Below are positions 31,525 to 44,003 of a stretch of 64,000 bases of DNA, in pieces. Origin of the DNA: Limnephilus marmoratus (Eukaryota > Arthropoda > Insecta > Trichoptera > Limnephilidae); NCBI GenBank assembly GCA_917880885.1, contig OU862927.1, forward strand, positions 42,001,571 through 42,065,570, given 5' to 3'. Made by a program: the position numbers and the translations under genes. How positions within the stretch are numbered: the first letter of the stretch is position 1; each line of letters opens with the position of its first letter. The notes under the pieces are model-generated. The model ran no database searches. It worked only from the letters and a program-made list of their open reading frames with translations, and was not told the origin of the DNA.

Positions 31525-34500
31525 GAAAGACTTATGGCTATAAGTCCTGAGGTTCCCCTGACACCTCGAAGCAAAGCCTTGACTGCCGTCTCACTGGAAA
31601 GTACTTGTAGTGAAGGTGATGTCATGATAGTAGATGGAAACCCAATAGCTTAGCAGCGGTAAGTATGTAGATTCTTGAAATGTTGTTGCGAAGAAGCATA
31701 AATTTCCAGAGCCATCGCGATCTGTATGTCCAATGTTTCCTCAGCTTGAGACAGCATCCCAGACTTGAGAGTAGAGTGTTATGATGTTGCCTTATAATCT
31801 TCAAATAATATGGCGTAGCAACTTAGTTGAAAATTTTCCATCGTGCAGGAACTAGATGATAAGCCATGATATATGGTGCATGGGCAATGATGATTTTCCT
31901 CTTGAAAAGTCCTTCTGGGGTGACCCATATTCTTGAAAAATGTTGTGGTATCGCAAAGTTGAAGATTTTCCATAGTGCCGGAGCGGGGTAATATGCCATG
32001 AAAATATAGTGCATGGGCAATGATGATGTTTCTCTTGAATGACCCTCTGGAATGACCCTCTGGAATGACCCTCTGGATGCCTAAACTAAGATACTGGTTT
32101 TCCTAAAGCAATCTGGTTGAATCTACAGAAACTATTAGAAAAGCCCTTCAACTCAGAGAATATTAATTTAACTAACAGGCAAATATACCTCCTGACAAAA
32201 TATTTAATAAAAGCAAAATTCGTTAAATCTTTAAACCTTCTTCTGTCTTCCTGATATTAATAACAACATAATATGTAGATAACCTGTATAGTAATCCTGA
32301 ATTTAAATTGAACAATAATAATAAACATCCTGACAGAATACTAAAATAAAAGAATTTAAATTGATAAATATTATACATCTATCTCAGATGAAAACTTTCT
32401 GTAATTTGAGTAACTTAGCCAATAATCAAACCATAATTGGGTTATCAAAGCCGAATGTTATTAATTAGCCAATCTATCAACAGATGGCAGTGACGAATTA
32501 TAATAAATAAATCGATAATTCTAAGAATAACCATATTTGAAAGAAAAGGTCCATGCTGTCCACAGATGGCAGTAACCATAATAATAATTAATTATGTCCA
32601 TAATTAATTTATTTTAACTGTATTCTTCTATCACAAAATTAAAACTTCCTACTGTCACAGAAGAACACAGAAAAAAGAAATTATTTACTGATTGTTTTAG
32701 CGATTTTCGAGCTCTAAAATCACCAGAACAATCAGCGGACATACAATTGTTAAAAAAAAACGATTATACCATTATTAAAAAATACAAATTAGACAAAACA
32801 TGCATATAAAATTTGTTATACCAAGGTTAATAGTATCATAACTGACACGCACAGATTATAAATAAGAATTTTCATAAAAATTCATAAAATATCTCAATTG
32901 TAAGCCCGATGAAGGCTATAATTCCAATTCTGAAAATAACGTAGGGTTAATAGTGTTATAATAGACACGCGAAGATTATAAATAGGAATTTTCATAAAAA
33001 TTCATAAAATATCTCAATTGTAAGCCCGATGAAGGCTATAGTTTCAAATTGTGCATAAAACACAAACGATAATAAAATGACCAGAAAATTGTAATATTAT
33101 GATCATTGTATCATCCAATAATCAGCTTACAGAAGCAAATACAATATAAAATATACCCATGCATAGTAATTCATTAGATAGTAGATCCCTTTTGGTTACA
33201 AAAATATACACAAAACGAATGTACACAACAGCAAATACAAGCACCAAATAGTAATACATATCACTGAAATCAGAAAATGGTTTATCCCACACCACAACTA
33301 AATACCATAAAATATATCAAATGAGTCTCGCCTGTAAAACCCATGGCCAGAGATTTACCAGCGAAAGACATTTAACAGTTTAAAACATTCACGAGCTCAA
33401 GTAAAATAGAAGCTACTTAAATCAACTACATATAAAACAGAAAATATATCACAATTGAACATTTTGATCCAACAAGAAACGTAGGAATAATTTAGAAAGT
33501 TAATTCTTAATATATCTTTTAAATAGAAAGTACCTATTGTTTCCCTTTTGTATTAGCAAGTTTGTAAATAACAGCAGAGATTTTATCTATAATCTTATTT
33601 CATAAGAAAATTTTAGCTGCGAAATGTTTTAAATGTCTTATTACTGAATAAAACAACTGTTCAATTACCGTTCGAACAACTTTCCCAACAGATCCTCATA
33701 GTGAGATGGAAATAGAAAACGGAAAGAAAAACAGTAAAATTCCAAACATAACATAACGTTATATCGACTTCATGTTTATCGTTAGCATAGAAAATGGACA
33801 ACAAGCATCCCACCACTGCAGTAATCTGCATCAGTAGGTCCCTTGTCTTCCTACGACTGAAACGGAAGGAGAAAACCTAATCCGTTTCGCGAAACGATTT
33901 TAAACAAAAATCGCGTCCGAGAACTCAGAGGTTCAAAACATAGAACCCGAACTAACTACCGACGAACTCAGAGGTATTAAAACATAGAACGCTAGTAATC
34001 ATTCGCATATCGCTTCCACATGCTAAAACATTTCCCGTCGAAAGGAAAGTTATGAAAATGATTATCCGAATAGACTCTTTAACAACTGATATTAATAATT
34101 ACACAAATGTGTCTAATTTCCGGGTAAATTTAAATATTTTTAAAAAAGGTCTATATTGAGAATTATAACCACTTTAATCTCTGGCAAAGAAAATAGCATA
34201 CCATAGCATTTTAGTAATTAAAAGTAACTAGTACTGTGATTTTACATTCGCAACAAACTGAATGTCCTGTCGCAGAAGTTAACGGAAAGCTTTTATCAAG
34301 TTTCGTGAATTTAGCATCTAAATTGCATTAATTTTATATGAGAATTAATATTCAAAATTAATAAGTGTGAACCTGACTCCAAAAAACCTGAGAATTGCGA
34401 TCCCAAAACCGTGGAAAAGATGAAAGGACGGCCGTCCCTGGCAACCACCCCTTCACTCCTCGAAGCTCTTTGATCATCGTAGAACCGTCTGACTATCTAT

Positions 34501-35451
34501 GCTGGATCGAAGACTGCAACCTTGAAAGACGTCTCCTCCATTGAAGCAACTATCGTCCGCATCGGAAGCATTTGATCTCCTCCCTAGAATTCACATTTTG
34601 CTTTTTGAAAGAAGTGTTTTTACAAGAAGAATAATCGGCTTGAAAAGAAAGATTTTATTAGGTTCATATTTATTTTCAAAATAAAAGGTAGAGGAATTGA
34701 ATCTTCCAGATCAAACACCAGTTCCTCCATGTTTGAAAGAAGGACAGTTCATTCACAACAAAGCGAAAGCAATACTCTAAAAAAAAATTCAAAAGCTCCA
34801 CAGAAAAGTATATTATACTTACAGACGAGATCAGCAAGCTCCTTAGCACGTTGTTAAAATTCAGGTACACAAGATTTCCCATTGTATTATAAATCCTATT
34901 TATGCAAGGGCAATGACCATCTTTGTCTGACACCTTGTCTTCAGGCATTGAAATTATTGTAGGTACCTATTTCTTAATGGATCAAAGATAACAGACACAA
35001 ACATTTAATCACGTCAATAGACGGCAAATAAACAGTTACACACCTACTACACTACAATAAATAATTAAAAACAATGACTCAACGGATTTAAAGTGATTTT
35101 TCGAAATGATTATGATTCGAATATAATGCAGTGAAAATTCTTCCCGAATTATAAATGCTGTATTAAATATTCCTTTGACTATAAAGTTGTATAAAGTTGC
35201 AAGTTCTCTCGGAATAAAATGTTGTACCTGAAAGAATTGTAAAAAAAATTCTTCCGGAATTAAAAAATCGTATAAAAGATTTGTAAAACAGCACAATAAT
35301 AAATTAAGATAATAAAATTATAAAGGAAAGGTGTTCCTGGGACCTCCGACTGACATGTGACCGATTGACCTCGTGTCTCGACAATAATGTTATACATCAC
35401 TGATTACCTACACAATAAAAAAAGAACAAAACTCGCAAATTCTATTAGTAA

Positions 35452-35469
35452 TCCACACGTAAGGCGCCA
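35452..35469 (-). other. Primer binding site of the non-coding LTR element
   Basis: Minus strand reads TGGCGCCTTACGTGTGGA one base after the 5' LTR, the usual TGG start complementary to a tRNA 3' CCA end. Confidence 0.7.
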
Positions 35470-35470
35470 T

Positions 35471-36074
35471 TGTAACCGTTTTAATTCTTATCGGCAACAT
35501 GAATCCTCAGATCAATCCCAGCGACAACCATATGATCAATGTAAATGGGGATATTTGAATGAAACAGGGATTCAAGTTGAACATTTATTATAATCATCAA
35601 TTTTCGAGCATGAGACAGTAATCCATTCAAGGAAAATATACTTATAATTGTTTATTGAAACTCAGGGTGTGTCCCAGGGCTCCTTGAAGAGGAATCTCCT
35701 GAGATTATGAATTATGCAAGTCACTATTAAAGAAATCAGGATCAGCGATGTAATACATAATTGACAGAACTAACCTTAAAATAGAATGCCGGGCGCCAAG
35801 GCCAGTCTCAATGACATGACCATTTTAAATATAATATCAACTAACTGAAAACCAGTATAGGAAACTAACGCCAATCGATGCCATCCATGCCAGTCGGGGC
35901 CCAGGTTTCTGCACCCTCACGCTACACGTCAAATCCGCCGAGTCCTCCGCTCTTCCGTTTCCCCAGCAGAGGTCGCCACTGTACTCGTCCGAAGTTAGCA
36001 AAACAACTCATAGATTAAAGTGTTTTGCATAGTCAACATCCAAAATTATCGGGGTAACATGTTATTCTGTTACA
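35471..36074 (-). repeat. 5' LTR of the non-coding element
   Basis: Second 604-bp LTR; its distal edge meets AGTT and the resumed Helitron sequence. Confidence 0.9.
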
Positions 36075-37009
36075 AGTTTTGGGGTAGGTCGGGAAAAGCT
36101 CACTTTCGATTTGAGGGGAAAAGCGACCACTCTGTCCCTCGGGTGGGTGAAACCTCACGGGTCACTTTGGCTCGCGGCAATTTTGTAAAATTTGGCACGC
36201 CAAATTGACCTCTAAGCTCAACCAATTTCAAACGCAAGAAGGTACACTCTCCTTCGAAGCGAATTCAGGGTTGCTATCTCTTTTCAAATGGCTGGAAAAG
36301 TTGAGAAAGATATATCGAAAATCTCCCATACAAAACTGATTTTTTGCTAGAAATTTATTCCAATTAATTAAACGGCGTTTTGTAAATAACGTCGAAAAAT
36401 TGACATTTTAAAGGCCCTTTGCGGGGTGGTAAAATACGACGAAAAAAAACATTTTTCGAGACATGTTTTTTAATAATCATAAATTATACAAGATTTAGAA
36501 ACTTTTAAAACAAAAACATGTGTAGCTTCCCATTTAAAATGTTTCACAATATCGCGTCAAACTTTGCAATTATATCTGACATTTGCGAAAAATCCAACAA
36601 CATCGAAAATGCACATCGTTCTCAGCCTGTTAAATCGGTAGATATTTGAAATGTTTATTTATTTTCTTCAACCTTGCAATACTGAACATGGAACACTATC
36701 CAAAACCACCTGAGGTTTTCAGTCAGGCCATGACACCGTTGGCTGATGTAATTTGTATGGGAAATGTTCTTAAACCAGCGCAGGTGTTCGATTTTCAGGC
36801 TTTGCTTGAGGTGGTTATGACAACTTTTATCGGTTGTCTTGCCATATAGATAAAATATTGTTTTAGAATATTTTGATGAACTAGGTAGGTACCCTGAAAA
36901 TTACATAAACGGATAAATAATTATCCACGGGTATCATCTATAAATTATAGCTCATGAACGACTGGTCCAAATTGGATAATTCTTTTTGAGTTGGTTTCGT
37001 TATTGTTCG

Positions 37010-37690
37010 GGCAAGGTTTGTATAAGACGACTGATGAGCTCTGGAATAATAAAATTTGTTTAAAATGAATCGCCGAAATCTATAAATGCGCATAGCTTCC
37101 GAGCGAATGCACAAAATTGAATAATTCTTTCGTTGTTGTATTTGTTATTACTAGGACAAGTTTTGAATAAAATTACTGGTGAGCTCTGGCATAACGAAAT
37201 TTGTTTAAAAATGATTCGCCGAAATGTAAGTACGCTCATAACTTCAGAACGACTGCACGCAATTGAATAATTCTTTTTTTGTTGCGTTCCTTATTGTTAG
37301 GACAAAGATTGTATACAACTACTGGTGAGCTCTGGCATTTTGAAATATGTTTAAAAATTAATCGATGAAATGTAAGAACGCGCATAACTTCGGAACGACT
37401 GCACCTAATTGGGTAATTATTTTTTTGTTGTTATCGTTATTGTAAGGACAAGTTTTGAATAAAAATACTGGTGAACTCTGGCATTATGAAATTTGCATAA
37501 AAATGAATCGTCGAAATTTATGTACGCGTATAACTTCCAGACTGCACCAAATTGAATAATTCTTTTTTTGATATGTTTGTTTATTGGCTGGTGAGCTTTG
37601 GCATTACGAAATTTGCATAAAAATATTTCAATAGGTGGCACGCGAGCTGTTTGAAAACTAAATGTAACGGCAATGAAAGGTGAATTTATA
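37010..37690 (+). repeat. GAGCTCTGGCAT tandem monomers (copy 5)
   Basis: Five units at 37036, 37191, 37327, 37473 and 37593, spaced 120-155 bp. They share GAGCTCTGGCAT, AAATTTGCATAAAAATGAAT, CGCATAACTTC and AATTGAATAATTCTTT. Related units occur at 43090-43690. Confidence 0.75.
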
Positions 37691-37705
37691 TGCATTTAAT
37701 TATTT

Positions 37706-38030
37706 TTTTACATGAGCTCAACACAGGAGACCCTGAGGAAAATAATTTCCCTCAGGGTCATGTCATCTTTGGAGATGCTGGGTGAAGGGTTTTTTAAGGC
37801 AAAGAAGGAGATGAGAGTTCTGGGAAGGAAAAGGGTTTAAGGGGTGGGTAGGGGTCTGGGGTTCAGTGTGTCCTGGTCATCCGCATCCAAGACCTAGACA
37901 AACCTCACCCCATGAACCCGGGCACCCCTACTAAATCACCAAACGTAGCGAACCACTTGGAGTGACCTACGGCATAGGTGTTGGTTATCCAATAAAGGTC
38001 AACTTTGGGGATTTGTATTTCTACATAACA
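37706..38030 (-). repeat. SINE-like element, GAACCCGGGCACC subtype
   Basis: T run, GAGCTCAACACAGGAGACC, TTTCCCTCAGGGTCATG, CTGGGAAGGAAAAGGGTTTA and CCAATAAAGGTCAAC, then a satellite unit. Same structure as 24428-24765. Confidence 0.65.
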
Positions 38031-38252
38031 TTATAAACAACGGGTACCCGGCATGCGTTGCAACATCACTGTAACCTCGGGGTCAACTTAACTGTAATGG
38101 TTCCATTCCAAGTTCCGGGAAACTACATTAAAATGCAAGCGCCTTGCAAACGCATGCAATGTATTATAAAATTATATACAAAGGGTACCCGGCATGCGTT
38201 ACAAGGTCACTGCAACCTCAGGTAGAACTCAGGATGAAATTATGCAGTGTTA

Positions 38253-39520
38253 AACTTTTTTTTTACATTAGCCCCACACAGGAGGCTCCAAGGAAAACAA
38301 TTTCCCTAGGGGCCTATGTCATCTTTGAGGATGCTGTGTGGAGGGTTTTTAAGGGAAAGGAAGGAGAAGAAGATATGGGAAGGAAAAGGGTATGAGGGGT
38401 GTTAAGTAATCTGGGGGTCAGTGTGGCCAGGAGTAACGGACTTATGAATCTATTCCTCACACTGCGGTGCATGGCAAAGGATTGGGAGAATCTGGCTGGA
38501 GAGGTCGAGATCCCCCCTCAATCAGTCTCCTCCGATCCAGTCTGCCACGCAGTGGTTGGTCAAACGTATCCGCTTCCAAGACCTAGACACACCTCACCCC
38601 ATGAACCCGGGCACCCCTACTAAATCACCAAACGTAGCGAACCACTTGGGGTGACCTACAGCAGAGGTGTTGGTTATCCAATAAAGGTCAATTTTGGGGA
38701 TTTGTATTTCTACATAACATTATATAACACGGGTACCCGGCATGCGTTGCAAGATCACTGAAACCTTGGGGAGAACTCAGGATGAAATTATGCAGTGTTA
38801 AACTTTTTTTTACATTAGTTCCACACAGGAGACTCCAAGGAAAACAATTTCCCTAGGGGCTTATGTCATCTTTGAGGATGCTGAGAGGAGGGTTTTTAAG
38901 GGAAAGGAAGGAGAAGAAGATATGGGAAGGAAAAAGGTATGAGGGGTGTTAAGGAATCTGGGGGTCAGTGTGGCCAGGAGTGATGGACGCATGAATCTAT
39001 TCCTCACACTGCGGTGCAAGGCGAAGTGTTGAGAGAATCTGGCTGGAGAGATAAAAAGCCTCCCTCAATCAGTCTCCTCCGATCCAGCCCGCCACGCAGT
39101 GGTTGGGCGAACGTATCCGCCACAAAGATCTAGACAAATACATACAGTTTCAGAATACAATAGTGAGCTTTGGCATCATGAAATTACACAAGAAAAGGCC
39201 CGTTCTAAATCCTAGGGGCCTGCGTCATCTTTGAGGATGCTGTGGGGTGGGTTTTTTAAGGGAAAGGAAGGAGAAGAAGATATAGGAAGGAAAAAGGTAT
39301 GAGGGGTGTTTAGGAATCTGGGGGTCAGTGTGGCCAGGAGTGACGAACGTATGAATCTATTCCTCAAACTGCGGTGCAAGGCGAAGGGTTGGGAGAATCT
39401 GGCTGGAGAGGTCAAAAGCCTTCTAATAATTATGGTAACAAGGGAAAGGATAAGAGGGAGATATAAGTTAGTGACGTATTTTATATTGTTAATGGACTTT
39501 TTGTCCGTAAATAAATAAAT
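38253..39520 (-). repeat. Cluster of three SINE-like copies
   Basis: Successive starts at about 38253, 38803 and 39205 (the last lacks the T run). The first two carry ACACAGGAG(G/A)CTCC; all share AAGGAAGGAGAAGAAGATAT and TGGGGGTCAGTGTGGCCAGG. A single 127-bp unit sits between the first two (38735), and the third runs into the next satellite at 39525. Confidence 0.6.
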
Positions 39521-39524
39521 TATA

Positions 39525-40070
39525 TACAGCGGGTACCCGGCATGCGTTGCAAGGTCACTGTAACCTCGGGGTCAACTTAACTGTAATTGTTCAATCCCAA
39601 TTCCCGGAAAATAACATTTTAAAGCAAGTGCCTGCAATATATAATATGATATACAACGGTTACTCGGCATGCGTTGCAAGGTCACTGTAACCTCGGGGTC
39701 AACTTTACTGTAATGGTTCCATCCCGATTCCTGGGAAATATAATTTTAATGCAAGCGCCTGCAATTTATAACATAATATACAACGGGTACACGGCATGCG
39801 TTGCAAGGTCACTGTAACCTCGGGGTCAACTTAACTGTAATGGTTCCATCCCAATTCCCGGGAAATAACATTTTAAAGCAAGTGCCTGCAATATATAACA
39901 TGATATACAACGGTTACTAGGCATGCGTTGCAAGGTCACTGTAACCTCGGGGTCAACTTAACTGTAATGGTTCCATTCCAATTCCTGGCAAATTACATTT
40001 TAATGCAAGCGCTGCACTACATAACATTATATACAACGGGTACCCGGCATGCGTTGCAAGGTCACTGTGA
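39525..40070 (+). repeat. 127-bp satellite, five units (copy 5)
   Basis: GGCATGCGTTGCAAGGTCAC cores at about 39538, 39665, 39792, 39920 and 40046, directly before the shared 3' end. Confidence 0.85.
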
Positions 40071-41424
40071 ACTAAGGTTTCTTCATATATTTAATTTAAC
40101 ACACACTCCTCCTCGCTTCATCCACGTTCACACGTCAAATCGCATAATGTTTTAACCCATCAGTTGCTTCTGCAACGGGCAAAACCTAGTATATATATTA
40201 ATGCACAGTTTTGGGGTAGGTCGGGAAAAGCTCACTTTCGATTTGAGGGGAAAAGCGACCACTCTGTCCCTCGGGTGGGTGAAACCTCACGGGTCACTTT
40301 GGCTCGCGGCAGTTTTGTAAAATTTGGCAAGCCAAATTGACCTCTAAGCTCAACCAATTTCAAACGCAAGAAGGTACACTCTCCTTCGAAGCGAATTCAG
40401 GGTTGCTATCTCTTTTCAAATGCCTGGAAAAGTTGAGAAAGATGTAGCGAAAATCTCCCATACAAAACTGATTTTTTGCTAGAAATTTATTCCAATTAAT
40501 TAAACGGCGTTTTGTAAATAACGTCGAAAAATTGACATTTTAAAGGCTCTTTGCGGGGTGGTAAAATACGACGAAAATAAACATCTTGCGAGAGATGTTT
40601 TTTAATAATCATAAATTATACAAGATTTAGAAACTTTTAAAATAAAAACATGTGTCGCTTCTCATTTAAAATGTTTCACAATGTCGCGTCAAACTTTGCA
40701 ATTTTATTTGACATTTGCAGAAATCGATATATCATCAACAATGCATAATTTTCCAGCCAGTTAATATATACCCGAGGTAGGTACTGGCGTTTAAAATGTG
40801 AACGATTTAAATGCAGAAAATGCAGCATTCATATTATCTGCGGTTTTATGAAACCAAATCAGATGACTACTTACGTAGGTACTTAATTCCATTGAAAATC
40901 AAATAAGTAGGTAATGCAGCATTTATAACGCGGTACGTAGGTACCGACCGTTCCATCGAAATATTGCAAATTCGCTAAGTATTTATTGAGAAAACACGTA
41001 GGTACTTACACCAATAATATTTTTCTCGGTATGCACTAGGTAGGTACCGACTTATGAAGGTATTCTTTCCTTTAATTATTAACGTTATTTTTTAATTAGT
41101 TAAGTTCATTTTCACGTAATGTGCGAGTTTTATTTATTCAATAATCTTCAAAACTTATAATATTTATTATTATTTATTTATACTATTATTTCAAAACAGA
41201 AATAATTACGGAACTTGAATAGAATTTGAACAGAACTTTCACAGAACGTTAAAATTAACTTGAAAAATTGAAGATTTTTAAATAAATTTTTTGAAAAACC
41301 CAGATTAAATATATTTCTATGATAATCATTCAACGTGCAATTGGTATCGCCACCCCGGGAACCATTCATTGGTTTCTATATACAATAGTGAGCTCTGGCA
41401 TCATAAAATTATACAGTGCAAAAA

Positions 41425-41775
41425 TTTTTTTTTAACATTAGCTCCACACAGGAGGCACCTAGGAAAACAATTTCCCTAGGGTCCTAGGTAATCTTTGAGG
41501 ATGCTGTGCGGAGGGTTTTTAAGGGAAAGGAAGGAGAAGAAGATATGGGAAGGAAAAAGGTATGAGGGGTGTTTACGAATCTGGGGGTCAGTGTGGCCAG
41601 GAGTGACGGACGTATGAATCTATTTCTCACACTGCGGTGCAAGGTGAAGGGTTGGGAGAATCTGGCTGGAGAGGTCAAAAGCCTTCCAATAATTATGGAA
41701 ACAAGGGAAAGGATAAGAGGGAGATATAAGTTAGTGACATATTTTATATTGTTAATGGACTTTTTGTCCGTAAAT
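41425..41775 (-). repeat. SINE-like element, second subtype
   Basis: T run, GCTCCACACAGGAGGC, GGTAATCTTTGAGGATG, CTGGCTGGAGAGGTC and a TTTTTGTCCGTAAATAAA end joining the satellite. Matches 24845-25203. Confidence 0.6.
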
Positions 41776-41784
41776 AAACAAATT

Positions 41785-42085
41785 ATATAGAGCGGGTACC
41801 CGGCATGCGTTGCAAGGTCACTGTAACCTCGGGGTCAACTTAACTGTAATTGTTCCATCCCAATTCCCGGAAAATAACATTTTAAAGCAAGTGCCTGCAA
41901 TATATAACATGATATACTACGGTTACTCGGCATGCGTTGCAAGGACACTGTAACCCCGGGGTCAACTTAACTGTAATGGTTCCATTCCCATTCCTGGGAA
42001 ATTACATTTTAGTGCAATCGCTGCACTACATAACATTATATACAACGGGTACCCGGCATGCGTTGCAAGGTCACTGTAACCTCAG
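41785..42085 (+). repeat. 127-bp satellite, three units (copy 6)
   Basis: GGCATGCGTTGCAAGG cores at about 41803, 41930 and 42056. Confidence 0.8.
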
Positions 42086-43089
42086 GTTTCTTCATATATT
42101 TAATTTAACACACACTCCTCCTCGCTTCATCCACGTTCACACGCAAATCGCATAATTTTTTAACCCGTTAGTTGCATTTTTGCAACGGGCCCCGCTGGTA
42201 TATATATTAATGTTTGGTTTTGGGGTAGGTCGGGAAAAGCTCACTTTTGATTTGAGGGGAAAAGCGACCAAACTGCCCCTCTTTTTCACCCCCAAACTGC
42301 CCCTCTTTTTCCCCCACCTCAAGGGTCACTTTGGCGGACCAGCGACAAAAATCCGCTGGCCCGCCAAAATGACCTCAAAGCTCATCCGATTTCAAACTCC
42401 CCGCGATTCACATTCCCTCGAAGCGGATTCAGTGAACGTATCTCTTTCTATCTGTGGGTGATTGTTGAGAAAGATATAGCGAAAATCTCCCATACAAAAC
42501 TGATTTCTTTATTCCAATTAATTAAACGGCGATCTGCAAAATACCGAAGAAAAATTGACATTTAAAGGCCCTTTGCGGCGTGGTAAATTACGACGAAAGA
42601 AAACATTATGCGAAAGATGTTTTTTAATAATCATAAATTATACAAGATTAAGAAACTTTTAAAATAAAAACATGTGTAGCTTCTCATTTAAAATGTTTCA
42701 CAATGTCGCGTCAAACTTTGCAATAATATTTGACATTTGCGAAAAATCCAACAACATCCATAATGCACATCGTTTTCAGCCTATTAAATCGGCAGATATA
42801 TTTAAATTTCCACGAACTTTGCAACACTGAATTCAGGAACGATGGATAATTTAAGCAATACCGACTAAATAATTGAAGGCCTACCGCTCTCATGTTTTGT
42901 ATGGAAAATATAAACGAAGATGGCGGGAATCGATTTTTCAGCCTTAGATTAAAGGTGTTTTGGTGATATTTATGGGTCGGTCTTGCCAGCATTGAGAAAA
43001 TAATTTGCCGATAATTTTAATATTATGTCTGCAAATGAAGTAGTAGGTAGGTTCCCGAACGCTGATAAAGTATTATATTATATTATATT

Positions 43090-43690
43090 ATATTATTAAA
43101 TTATTAATCGCCGATATGAATGTGCGCCCATAACTTCCGAATGCATGCACCGAATTGGATAATTCTTTTTGCTATGTGTTTGTTATTGTTAGGACAAGGT
43201 TTTTATTAATATTTTGGTGAGCTCGGGCATTACGAAATTTGTATAAAATGGTTGCCGAAATGTATACACGCGCATAACTTTCGAACGAATGCATCGAATT
43301 GAATAATTGTTTTTTTGGTGGGTTCGTTACTGTTAGGACAAGGTTTTGCATACCGGTGATCTCTGCCATAATGAAATTTGTATAAAAATGAATTGCCGAA
43401 ATGTATATATGCGCATAGCTTTCGCACGAATGCACCGAATCTGAAAATTCTTTTTTTATTGTTTTCGTTATTGATAGGACAAGGTTTCTATAAAACTACT
43501 GGTAAGCTCTGGCATTATGAAATTTGCATTAAAATCAATCGTCGAAATGTATGTACGCGTATAACTTCCGAAAGACTGCACCAAATTGAATAATTCTTTT
43601 TTTATTATGTTTGTTATTGACTGGTGAGCTCTGGAATTGTAAAATTTGCAAAAAAATATTTCAATAGGTGGCACGCGAGCTGTTTGAAAA
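43090..43690 (+). repeat. GAGCTCTGGCAT tandem monomers (copy 7)
   Basis: About four to five units related to those at 37010-37690. They end with GGCACGCGAGCTGTTTGAAA, which also ends the copy 5 array. Confidence 0.7.
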
Positions 43691-43719
43691 CTAAATGTAC
43701 CGGGAAGGAATTAATGAAG

Positions 43720-43825
43720 CGCGAGAGGGGGGGAGGAGAACCAAGGAGGGGGGAGGGTAACCTGGGAAGGGGGAGGGGAACCCGGGAGGGGGTTTTGCGG
43801 GATAGAGGAAGGGGGGGGGGGAGTA
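43720..43825 (+). repeat. G-rich tract with quadruplex potential
   Basis: Many runs of 3-10 G separated by short spacers (GGGGGGGAGG, GGGAAGGGGGAGGGG, GGGGGGGGGG). No ORF of interest. Confidence 0.65.
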
Positions 43826-44003
43826 GAGTACGCTATGAAATAATATTTTTTCTGTTCTGTTTTTTACTCGAATAAAACAAAATTTTAAAAGGATAAATAC
43901 CAGGAGTGCAGAACTAAGCAAGGGAAAATATATTTAAGAACATGTTTTTTTTCAATTATTTCTGGCTTTTTGGGAAAGGTGAATATTTATATGCATTTAA
44001 TTA

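Larger units (their letters stand above)
31511..35470 (-). other. Interior of the non-coding LTR element
   Basis: A/T-rich, without long ORFs. It contains a local duplication of about 150 bp (31840-32040) with GCATGGGCAATGATGAT in each half, a triplet of GAATGACCCTCTGG (32036-32080) and a 118-bp tandem duplication (about 32830-33055) with TAAGCCCGATGAAGGCTATA. No recognisable protein segment on either strand. Confidence 0.75.
30907..36074 (-). mobile_element. LTR retrotransposon without coding capacity (LARD-like)
   Basis: Two 604-bp direct repeats (TGTAAC...GTTACA) bound a 3960-bp interior and are flanked by the 4-bp duplication AGTT (30903-30906, 36075-36078). The insertion splits the TTAATGC(A)CAGTTTTGGGG start of a Helitron copy, so boundaries are certain. 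Primer site and purine tract both place it on the minus strand. The interior has no gag, protease, polymerase or integrase block in any frame and only ORFs under 95 codons. Proteins must come from another element. Confidence 0.85.
30888..40189 (+). mobile_element. Non-autonomous Helitron-like element, array copy 5 (split by LTR element)
   Basis: Starts TATATATTAATGCTCAGTT at 30888, is interrupted at 30907-36074 and resumes with AGTTTTGGGGTAGGTCGGG. It ends with the hairpin and CTAG at 40186-40189. Without the insert it is about 4.1 kb. The middle has GAGCTCTGGC monomers, several SINE-like copies and seven 127-bp units. The first 500 bp after the insert is close to copy 6. Confidence 0.75.
40190..42198 (+). 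mobile_element. Non-autonomous Helitron-like element, array copy 6
   Basis: Starts TATATATATTAATGCACAG and ends with CAACGGGCCCCG and CTGG (42195-42198), which fits the CTRR rule for Helitron 3' ends. It contains a SINE-like copy (41425-41690) and three satellite units (41785-42080). Palindromic GTAGGTACCTAC-type motifs cluster at 40770-41060. Confidence 0.75.

Noticed and set aside
34676..35296. Two ORFs of 86-90 codons in the non-coding LTR element as Gag-like genes
   Set aside because: No zinc knuckle, protease or capsid motif, and composition follows the A/T-rich background.
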